From Myxocyprinus asiaticus (Eukaryota; Chordata; Actinopteri; Cypriniformes; Catostomidae), in the NCBI RefSeq assembly GCF_019703515.2, contig NC_059358.1:49742594-49806593 (forward strand): a DNA stretch of 64,000 nt, written 5' to 3'. This document shows, one piece after another, positions 55,589 to 64,000 of this stretch. The notes under the pieces are model-generated. The model was not told the origin of the DNA, did no database searches, and worked only from the letters and a program-made list of their open reading frames with translations. The translations under genes and the position numbers were made by a program. Position 1 is the first letter of the stretch; each line of letters starts with the position of its first letter.

Positions 55589-58500
55589 GCTGGCTCACTG
55601 AACATTTGTTTGTCTATCTGTGAAACTGAATGGTTTTATATCTGCTGAAATTTGTTTTGTGGAGGATCACACCTTTAAAACAATTCTGTGAATTAATCTA
55701 CATGTTCTGTGTTCATTCTTACTTTTGGCTGGGGGTTATTTTACAAAGTATTTTCTGTTATGTAATTTTGCTTCACAAATTTGTGAGGCAAAATTGAGCA
55801 ATCCAATTGCAAAGTTGTCATGGGGGCTCGTGGGTGTTCATGGACCTTTTGAATTTAAAGGGCTTGTCGCTGGTTGGCGCTTTCGTGCGTGGGGTTAATG
55901 CGCACGTTTTTCTTTTTCTGTTTGTTTTGTTCGGGGGGAAGTTCGGGGTTTGATTGTTTCACTAATGGGGAATGTGGTCTATATTATTGTGTTTTTGACA
56001 CACAGTTTATTTTTTAATTATATCAATATGTCAGTTGTTAATATGAGTGTACTATCTCTCTCCACATGGAATGTGAATGGGTTGGGGCACCCCATAAAAA
56101 GAAGGAACGTTATTACTTTTCTTAAACGTAAGAAATATGATATAGCGTTTCTTCAAGAAACGCATCTTTCCCCGCAGGAAGCTGAAAAATTTGGGAAGAT
56201 ATGGGGTGGACATGTTTTCTTTAGTGTTGGCTCAAGTAAGAGCAAGAGAGTCATTATATTGGTAAATAAACATTTACAATTCAAATGTCTCAAACAGTTT
56301 AAAGATAAATTAGGGAGAATCATTATTGTTTTAGCTGAAATTCAAGGGCATAGGTTGATTTTGTCTAATATTTATGTGCTTAACGCTGATGATCAGGGCT
56401 TTTTTATAGATCTTGAAGGGATGTTGCAAACCGCTGGCACCCCTCATGATATAATATTGGGAGAAGACTTTAATCTTTTGATGGATTCAGTCCTTGATCA
56501 TAGTGAAGCAAAAGTGTGTAAGGCCCCTAGGGCAACACTGATGCTTCACAGGATGTGTAAACACATCTTACAGATATTTGGAGACTTTTGAACCCATCTG
56601 GTAGGGACTATACATTTTTTTCATCAGTCCATAAGATTTATTCTAGAATAGATTTTTTTTTTTTATATCCAAATCCCTCATTTCATCTGTTGTTGATTGC
56701 TCAATTGGAAACATCTTAGTCTCAGATCATGCCCTGGTGAGTTTAGAGGTGGTGCCACATACGGAGAAAAAGAAATCATATAGTTGGCGCCTTAATGTGT
56801 CCCTTTTGCAAAATCCTGATTTCCAACAAATGCTAAAGGCTGAAATCAGTGTTTATATGGAGACCAATTGGTCCTCAGTATCCACTTTGGGCGTGGCTTG
56901 GGAGGCACTTGAGGCGGTTCTTAGGGGTCGGATCATACAGTATGCCTCATTCATCAAAAAATCCAAAGCACGAGAACTCGTGGAGTTGGAAGGAAATATT
57001 AAAAATGCAGAAGCAGAGCTGAGGCGCCGTTTGTCATCCGATGGCCTCAGAGAACTGACTCTATTGAAATACAGATATAATACTATTTTGTCACGGAAAG
57101 TGGAGTTTTGGTTATTCAGGGCAAGACGGTCATACTTTGAGTCGGGGGACAAAGCAGGAAAACTTTTGGTTAGATATATAAAGCAGAGAGAGTCTTTTTC
57201 TTCCATTCCCTCAGTGAAATCTGCTGGTGGTGAAATATTTACCTCAGCCATTGATATTAATAATGCTTTTAAAGAATTCTACTTTGATCTCTATAGTTCC
57301 ACATCTTCATCTACTGATGAAGATATTAGAAACTTTGTGGAACCATTAGATCTCCCTAAACTGATGACTGAGCAAAAAAATTCTCTTGATTCTGAGTTAA
57401 CCTTGGAGGAGCTTGGCGAGGTTATTAAGGCCTTACTACAGGAAAGGCTCTGGGGCCTGATGGCTTTGCTGCTGAGTTTTTCAAATCTTATGCTACAGAA
57501 CTAGCTCCACTTTTGTTAGAAGTTTATACTGAATCATTAAAGAATGGGAAGCTTCTGCCAACCATGATACAAGCCCGGATCAGTCTGATTCTTAAAAAGG
57601 ACAAAGATCCAAGCGAGTGTAAAAGTTACCGTCCAATTTCCCTGATTCAGTTAAATGTAAAAATTTGGTCAAACATTCTGGCTAATCGATTAAGTAAAGT
57701 TATGACATCACTTATACATATAGATCAGGTGGGGTTTATTCGGGGCCGCAGCTCTTCTGATAACATCAGGCATCACATCAATATCATGTGGTCAGTAGCG
57801 AATGATCAATCTCCAGTCGCTGCCATCTCACTTGACGGCGAAAAGACATTTGATATGGTAGAATGGGATAATGTTTTTAAGATTTTGGAAATGTATGGGT
57901 TTGGGAGTACATTTATTGGTCGGTTACTTTATAGACACCCTGTAGCAGCGGTACAAACAAATGGATTAATTTCTGAATATTTTACTCTGGATAGGGGCAC
58001 TCGGTAGGGCTGCCCTCTTTCCTCTTTATTGTTCTGTCTTGCCCTGGAACCATTAGCAGCAGCGATAAGGGGGGAGGATGACTTTCCAGGGGTGGTGGCG
58101 GGAGGTGTGGCGCATAAGCTTCTGCTTTATGCAGATTATATTTTATTATTTGTCTCTGAACCTACTAGATATATGCCTTGCCTCCACAGAATTATTAATT
58201 CCTTTTCCAAGTTCTCAAGATACAAAGTTAATTGGTCTAAATCCGAAGCTTTTGCTCTGACAGCGTACTGTCCAGTAATGGCTTTCCAGCCGGGCGCCTT
58301 CCAATGGCCCAAACAGGGCATTAAGTATTTGGGGATTTTATTCCCAGCAAATCTGTCTGATTTAGTTAGTTAATTTTGACCCTTTAATAAAAAGATTTTC
58401 GAGCGATGTGGGCAGGTGGGCTTCATTACATTTATCGTTGATTGGGAAGGTTAATGTTATTAAGATGAATTGTATTCCAAAAGTTAACTACCTGCTACAA

Positions 58501-59053
58501 TCTCTCCCTGTAGATGTCCCCCTCTCTTATTTCAAGCAATTTGATAGCATAGCGAAGTCCTTCATTTGGAATGGTAAACGTTCCAGATTGCATTTTAATA
58601 AGTTACATAGGCCGATTGACAAAGGAGGGCTAGGCCTACCCATGATTTTGTTTTATTACTATGCGTTCAGTCTCAGACATTTGGCTCATTGTCCACTTCC
58701 ACCTGAGAGAGCCCCTCCCTGGTTTGTTATTGAACAGGCAGTTCTTGCCCCTATTTCGCCATTACAAAGCATCTCTATCAAACTAATCGGAAAAGTTAAG
58801 TTACACCCCGTTATTTTGCATTTACACTCGGTATGGACTAAAGTGTCCAGATTGTTTAAATTGGACACTTATTTAAATGTTGCCTCAAGCATATTGCAGA
58901 ACCCAAGATTATGTACTGGCAAGTCCCCTTTCTGCTGGCCAGAGTGGATTGTGAGGGGGGTTGCTACACTCGGTGACCTATACGAAAGTGGAGTGTTGAG
59001 ATCGTTTGAAAACTTGGTCCAACATTTTGGGATCCACAGACCTCAGTTTCATA

Positions 59054-60229
59054 CACTATATTGCCAAAAGTATTCGCTCACCCATCCAAATAATTGAATT
59101 CAGGTGTTCCAATCACTTCCATGGCCACAGGTGTATAAAATGAAGCACCTATGCATGCAGACTGCTTCTACAAACATTTGTGAAATAATGGGCCGATCTC
59201 AGGAGCTCAGTGAATTCCAGCGTGGTACTGTGATAGGATGCCACCTGTGCAACAAGTCCAGTCATGAAATTTCCTCGCTACTAAATATTCCACAGTCAAC
59301 TGTCAGTGGAATTATAACAAAGTGGAAGCGATTGGGAATGACAGCAACTCGTAAAATGACAGAGCGGGGTCAGCGGATGCTGAGGCGCATAGTGCGCAGA
59401 GGTCGCCAACTTTCTGCAGAGTCAATCGCTACAGACCTCCAAAGTTCATGTGGCCTTCAGATTAGCTCAAGAACAGTGTGTAGAGAGCTTCATGGAATGG
59501 GTTTCCATGGCCGAGCAGCTGCATCCAAGCCATACATCACCAAGTGCAATGCAAAGCGTCAGATGCAGTGGTGTAAAGCACGCCGCCACTGGACTCTAGA
59601 GCAGTGGAGACACGTTCTCTGGAGTGACGAATCATGCTTCTCCATCTGGCAATCTGATGGACGAGTCTGGGTTTGGCGGTTGCCAGGAGAATGGTACTTG
59701 TCTGACTGCATTGTGCCAACTGTGAAATTTGGTGGAGGGGGGATTATGGTGTGGGGTTGTTTTTCAGGAGCTGGGCTTGGCCCCTTAGTTCCAGTGAAAG
59801 GAACTCTGAATGCTTCAGCATACCAAGAGATTTTGGACAATTCCATGCTCCCAACTTTGTGGGAACAGTTTGGGGATGGCCCCTTCCTGTTCCAACATGA
59901 CTGCGCACCAGTGCACAAAGCAAGGTCCATAAAGACATGGATGAGCGAGTTTGGTGTGGAAGAACTTGACTGGCCTGCACAGAGTCCTGACCTCAACCCG
60001 ATAGAGCACCTTTGGGATGAATTAGAGCGAAGACTGCGAGCCAGGCCTTCTCGTCCAACATCAGTGTCTGACCTCACAAATGCGGAAAGCCTTCCCAGAA
60101 GAGTTGAAGCTGTTATAGCTGCAAAGGGTGGGCCGACGTCATATTAAACCCTGTGGATTAAGAATGGGATGTCACTTAAGTTCATATGCGTCTAAAGGCA
60201 GATGAGCGAATACTTTTGGCAATATAGTG
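59054..60229 (+). mobile_element. Tc1-like element G, structurally complete
   Basis: The first 27 bases (CACTATATTGCCAAAAGTAT plus 7) are repeated exactly as an inverted copy ending at 60229. TA is duplicated at 59052-59053 and 60230-60231, splitting the LINE sequence that is continuous in copy 1 (ctgtaggtatttacag). The 1176-bp length and single transposase gene are typical of Tc1. The flawless terminal repeats and open frame suggest the youngest insertion in the window. Confidence 0.96.
59188..60147 (+). CDS. Tc1-like transposase, DD34E
   Basis: The ATG at 59188 ([20 protein letters not shown]) is chosen because it matches the usual start of this family; the frame itself is open from 59104. 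The product is about 319 residues. Two helix-turn-helix modules bind the terminal repeats ([40 protein letters not shown]), with a GRPR-like linker absent or altered. The catalytic domain has LWSDESCF (first Asp), [30 protein letters not shown] (second Asp) and [14 protein letters not shown] (Glu). The second Asp and the Glu are separated by 34 residues, the Tc1 spacing. It cuts the element out and pastes it at TA. Near the C-terminus DLTNA is followed at once by [20 protein letters not shown]. About 20 residues usual in relatives are missing in frame, which may or may not impair activity. Confidence 0.93.
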   Translation: MGRSQELSEFQRGTVIGCHLCNKSSHEISSLLNIPQSTVSGIITKWKRLGMTATRKMTERGQRMLRRIVRRGRQLSAESIATDLQSSCGLQISSRTVCRELHGMGFHGRAAASKPYITKCNAKRQMQWCKARRHWTLEQWRHVLWSDESCFSIWQSDGRVWVWRLPGEWYLSDCIVPTVKFGGGGIMVWGCFSGAGLGPLVPVKGTLNASAYQEILDNSMLPTLWEQFGDGPFLFQHDCAPVHKARSIKTWMSEFGVEELDWPAQSPDLNPIEHLWDELERRLRARPSRPTSVSDLTNAESLPRRVEAVIAAKGGPTSY

Positions 60230-61246
60230 TAGGTATTTACAATTGCGCCACATGCTTTGTACTATTTTTGGGAGTAGCACACACCCCCCTAAGGGAGAGG
60301 TGATTGCGGCTTTTGGAAAAGGTCATGAGGCATCAGTATACTACTCCCTGTTAATTCAGAGTATGGGGGATGGAGCTTTAACTTCTATTAAGAAATTATG
60401 GGAGAAAGATTTGAATTTGCTATTAGAGGATGGAGTGTGGACTAAGATTATGAAAAATGTCAAGTCTGCATCTAGAGATGCAAGGGTTCGCCTTATGCAA
60501 TTTAAGATTTTACAAAGATTTTATTGGACCCCCTCTAGATTATATAGGCTTGGTCTTAAAGACACACCCACCTGCTGGCGATGTCAATCAGAAGTTGGAG
60601 ACACAACCCATGTTTTTTGGGGATGCGTTAAGATCCAAGATTTTTGGTTAAAGATTCAGAATTATTTGCGTGACATTCTGGACACTAAAATTTTACTTTG
60701 CCCCAGACTTTGCATTTTGGGCGATGGGGAAGTTATAAATTCGGGTGACAAATATATAAAAAATTGGGTTCTGTCTGGCATGATGACTGGCAGACAAATT
60801 TTTTTAAGGGGTTGGAAGTCAGACAGAGCGCCACCATTTCTGGAGTGGTGTGCGGAGATGGGGAGGGTGGCAGCTTATGAAAAGATGATAGATGGAAGGC
60901 TGGGGCTGGAGGACTTATTTTTCAGGAAGTGGGGTAGGCATTTGGCAGTTTTGGAGGACTCTAGGGGAAGGGATGAGGAGGGAGACGTTTAGTTTAATTA
61001 TGCATGTTTATTATATATTTTATGTTTATTTTTTTATTTTATTGTTTGTGTGTGTGTGTGTGTATTATTTTATGTGACCACAGGTGTGTTCTTTGGGGTA
61101 GGGTGGGGTTGGTGTTTGGGGAGGGATGTTAATGAGGGTTAAAAGTTAAATGTTGATTCGGTGTGTATATGTTGTGTTTTTCTCTGTTGTGTTTTTTCTT
61201 TGAATCAATAAAAAATGTTAATTACAAAAAATAATATTTTTATTGT

Positions 61247-62959
61247 TTACTGTGAAATTTTTTTGGGCAGAACCATGTTATTTTCTTTTTGATTCTCTCA
61301 TGAATAATAAAAAAAAAAATGATCTCTGTGGATTATAAAAAGCTGGCATTTAAAACACATTTCATTTTGTGGTGAGGCCTATGTTTAAAATTTGATGCCC
61401 TGTTCAGTTCTTTGTTTATTTTAAATGCATCGACAGATTATGTTTTTATAGCCTACATATGAGCCATTCATTTATTATCACAGTATTTTGAAACACTGAC
61501 ATTCGACCTGGAATTTAGACTCTTAGACTATCCTCTAAGAGTAAGTTAGGCTACCTTTCATAAATTAATGTCTGGTTTGATTGTTCTAAAGTTGATATTT
61601 GATATATTTTTTGTGTCATTTTATTTCTAGATTTAGTTTTTTTTTTAAGGGTGGGTTTAAATACTGAATACTGAAATTAGAGGTCAAGCTAAAGTATTGG
61701 AATTAATTTATGAAATAGAGGTAGGCTAGATTCGCGCCCCATTAAATAACATTACATAATTTCACGCCTTTGTAAATGTACTATTACACCATATCTATTG
61801 TTTTTTAGTGTTATTAGTGCTTTCATATTTCTTGTTTTGTACTTAGTTAATACACCGAACACATATATCATGATGATTTTATGAGCAGCTATGCGTAATT
61901 TTACTGCCCACACGCTGTTTTAGGCATTCTGCGCATTTTTATTTGTTCTATTGCTTTTACTTCATTTATATTCAAATTTATTCATTTTTCTCATTATGTA
62001 ATGAAGACACAAACAAAAAGAGGTATTGAATAAACATGCATCTAAGGGTGAAAAACACCGCTATACCAAAGCACCACAACATTTTACTATCGGAATTTTC
62101 CACTCAGATTTTTATGACTTTGACAGTTTTGTGCAAACAAAGGTTATAATTATTAAGCTTATTTATTTTTTGAATGTCTATTATCCTACTGATGGGCTGT
62201 GCTTAGTGTCTAAGAAACATGTCTGATTGGTGTCTTGTGGAAATTACTCCAACCTAATTATACAGGGCTTTGATTAATCGACATAACCCACGACTAGTCG
62301 ATTCTGAAATTATGCCGTTTTACACATCCCGTGCCGTTGTGTTGTTGAAATGTAAGTAATTAATATATTAAATATAAATCCTAATAACTCATGATGCACT
62401 GTTGTTGTATGTGATAATTATAGTTTATTTAAACCACAAAGGTGAAACATGAATTAGAACTGTTGTGCCAGATGATGGCCCAACATGCCCTCTTAAAATG
62501 TAAGAAATGCCCATGAAAAACAACTCCAGGGGTCAAATATTGCCCCTCAATGGAAAAGTTAATATATATCACTCTGGTATGAACAGCCTCTTTTAGAAAT
62601 GCTTTAGCCAGTTGATACATATGTACTCAAGAAAATGTAAAACTTCAACCAAGGGAACATGCCCGGACCCCTCTTGACAATATGGGTACACTTCTCAGGT
62701 TGTTGTGCATACCCTGAGATTAAATCCAGCAGGAATGCGATTATGAGAATCTTTTATTCTTGAAAATGTTTTTATTTCATTTTTATTGTATTAAAGAACT
62801 AATATTACTTTAGAGGGCTTTTAAGTGTCAACCAAGCCCCCTAGCCATGATACCTATTTCAAATCTACTGAGTTTGCATGGATGATTTAAAGAGAAATAC
62901 AAGACACAAAATACAAACCGTTTTATTTGGATAATTTTCTTTTAGTAAAATCAAATCAA
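61247..62959. other. AT-rich non-coding stretch
   Basis: No gene or element recognised. At 62265-62310 a segment with attaatcgacat/gactagtcgatt resembles degenerate repeats seen elsewhere in fish. Confidence 0.5.
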
Positions 62960-64000
62960 AGTCAAATTACTTTATTGTCACTCAACCATATCCACAAGTG
63001 CAACAGTGGGTGAAAGTCTTGGGTGTAGTTCCAAGCAACATAGCAGTCATGCCAGTGATGAGACATATACCAATTTACAATAAACATCAGATTTACACAA
63101 CACAGTTTACACATTTAATGTACACATAATTACACACAACACACTGTACAAATAATAATATGCAATGTACAGTATACAGTACACACAATATAGAATACAC
63201 AGTATACAATAAAAATTATATATATAAATGTGCAGTAAGGTTGTATAGTTTTGTATGACATTCAGGCTGTCGGTTGATAGTCAGTTGCCAGTGTGTTGTT
63301 AAGAGAAATATAATTTATGACAGTCCAGTGTGAGATTAATAAAGTGCAGTGCTGATGTACGTTGATTGTGAGAGATCAAAAGTTCAAAAATCTGACTGCT
63401 TGTGGGAAGAAGCTATCATGAAGTCAGCTGGTGCGGGTCCTGATGCTGCGATACCACCTGCCTGATGGTAGCAGTGAGAGCACACACTTTTTTCACACAC
63501 TGCCTGGTACAGATGTCCTGGAGGGAGGGAAGCTCACCTCTGATGATGTGTCTGGCTGTTCGCACCACCCTTTGCAGGGCTTTGCGGTTAAGGGCGGTGC
63601 TGTTGCCGTACCGGGCAGTGATGCAGCCAGTCAGGATGCTTTCTACAGTGCTGGTGTGGAACCGTGTGAGGATGTGGTGGTTCATTCCAAACTTCCTCAG
63701 CCATCTCAGGAAGAAGAGGCGCTGGTGAACCTTCTACACGATGGCCTCTGTGTGGATGGACCACGTGAGTTCCTCAGTGATGTGGACACAGAGGAACTTG
63801 AAGCTGCTGACCCCCTCCACTGGTGTTCCATTGATGGAGATGAGGCTATGTTCTCTATCTTTTCTCCTGAAGTCCACCACAAGCTCCTTGGAGGGAGAGG
63901 TTGTGCTCCTAGCACCAGCATGTCAGAGTGTGCACCACCTCTCTGTAGGCTGTTTCATCATTGTCAGTGATCAGATCTACCACTGTCGTATAATCAGCAA
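62960..64000 (-). mobile_element. Rex/CR1-like LINE, 3' part, continuing beyond the window
   Basis: The minus strand carries the end of a LINE reverse transcriptase ORF and its 3' untranslated region, which ends near ttactttattgtcactcaac on the plus strand (about 62966). The 5' part lies to the right of 64000. The 3' region 63060-63400 is rich in acac and atac words. Confidence 0.75.
63416..64000 (-). pseudogene. LINE reverse transcriptase C-terminus
   Basis: From 63685 down, the minus strand reads MNHHILTRFHTSTVESILTG, CITARYGNSTALNRKALQRV, VRTARHIIRGELPSLQDICT and ends QHQDPHQLTS at 63416. This is the C-terminal region after the polymerase palm in Rex/CR1-like elements of fish. Upstream (63690-64000), traces of the preceding part are found in another frame (VEGSPAPLLPEMAEEVW). 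A frameshift therefore separates them near 63690. The catalytic motifs are outside the window. Confidence 0.75.

Larger units (their letters stand above)
56028..60992 (+). pseudogene. L1 ORF2 endonuclease-reverse transcriptase (copy 2), interrupted by Tc1
   Basis: The ATG at 56028 starts MSVVNMSVLSLSTWNVNGLG. The endonuclease has FLQETHLSPQEAEKFG, NADDQGFFID and GEDFNLLMDSVLDH (GGDFN in copy 1), followed by a frameshift at about 56565. 56737-57504 is open. After a further shift near 57440 the reverse transcriptase reads YRPISLIQLNVKIWSNILAN, VGFIRGRSSSDNIRHHINIM, AAISLDGEKTFDMVEWDNVF (motif A), then GTR-stop-GCPLS with TAG (58005-58007) in place of the conserved Gln. Motif C is LLYADYILLF: the second catalytic Asp is Tyr (about 58136). 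The C-terminal CWRCQSEVGDTTHVFWGC follows the Tc1. The enzyme is inactive. Confidence 0.88.
54171..61232 (+). mobile_element. L1-type LINE, copy 2 (carries a Tc1)
   Basis: It runs from ggcgtcacatcgccatgcaa to the A-rich end (attacaaaaaat). It is flanked by a 14-bp target duplication with one mismatch: AATATTTTCATTGT at 54157-54170 and AATATTTTTATTGT at 61233-61246. Without the Tc1 it is about 5.9 kb, near full length. It is the longer sister of copy 1 (42171-47257). Confidence 0.93.

Noticed and set aside
59559..60077. 172-codon minus-strand frame inside the Tc1
   Set aside because: It is antisense to the transposase, which is clearly the real protein.

Overview
The window looks like intergenic or intronic DNA from a teleost fish, most likely a cypriniform. 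It is AT-rich and full of microsatellites. Its repeat repertoire is typical of such genomes: DIRS-type tyrosine-recombinase retrotransposons, Tc1-like DNA transposons, hAT and piggyBac-like elements with few or no coding parts, L1, Tx1, L2 and Rex/CR1-like LINEs, a tRNA-derived SINE and LTR elements. I found no convincing host protein-coding gene and no functional RNA gene. Almost every coding signal is a transposable-element remnant. The only long, uninterrupted recognisable protein is a Tc1 transposase at 59188-60147.

Layout. 1-675: tail of a Ty3/gypsy element (RNase H, then a short putative LTR). 2199-3531: a piggyBac-like element. 4184-4480 and 5206-5830: a high-copy repeat and a hAT-like relic with a zinc-finger first exon. 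6783-11022: a 5'-truncated DIRS element (gag tail, RT-RNase H, tyrosine recombinase, right terminal repeat). 11829-18918: two related hAT elements (one complete with an 8-bp target duplication), a second DNA-transposon remnant, two fold-back elements and a SINE. 20704-24320: a row of four Tc1-like elements. 24776-26095: 3' half of a LINE with a probable restriction-like endonuclease. 26236-29937: a second copy of the piggyBac-like element, split by a Tc1 relic and an internally deleted DIRS. 30046-33575: an L2 LINE on the minus strand.

35850-49640 is the structural highlight. A Tx1-type LINE (minus strand) was hit by a Tc1 element, a hAT element and a Myb-domain DNA transposon. The hAT in turn received a full-length L1-type LINE, and the Myb-domain transposon received a 1.9-kb solo LTR. 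Most junctions still show their target-site duplications, so the order of insertion can be read directly.

50834-53273: a non-autonomous LTR element with a gag-like start and a proline-rich minisatellite. 54171-61232: a second copy of the L1-type family, itself carrying the near-intact Tc1. 62960-64000: the 3' end of a Rex/CR1-like LINE that continues past the window. The elements do not form a pathway. What ties them together is nested insertion, plus repeated non-autonomous amplification of internally deleted copies.
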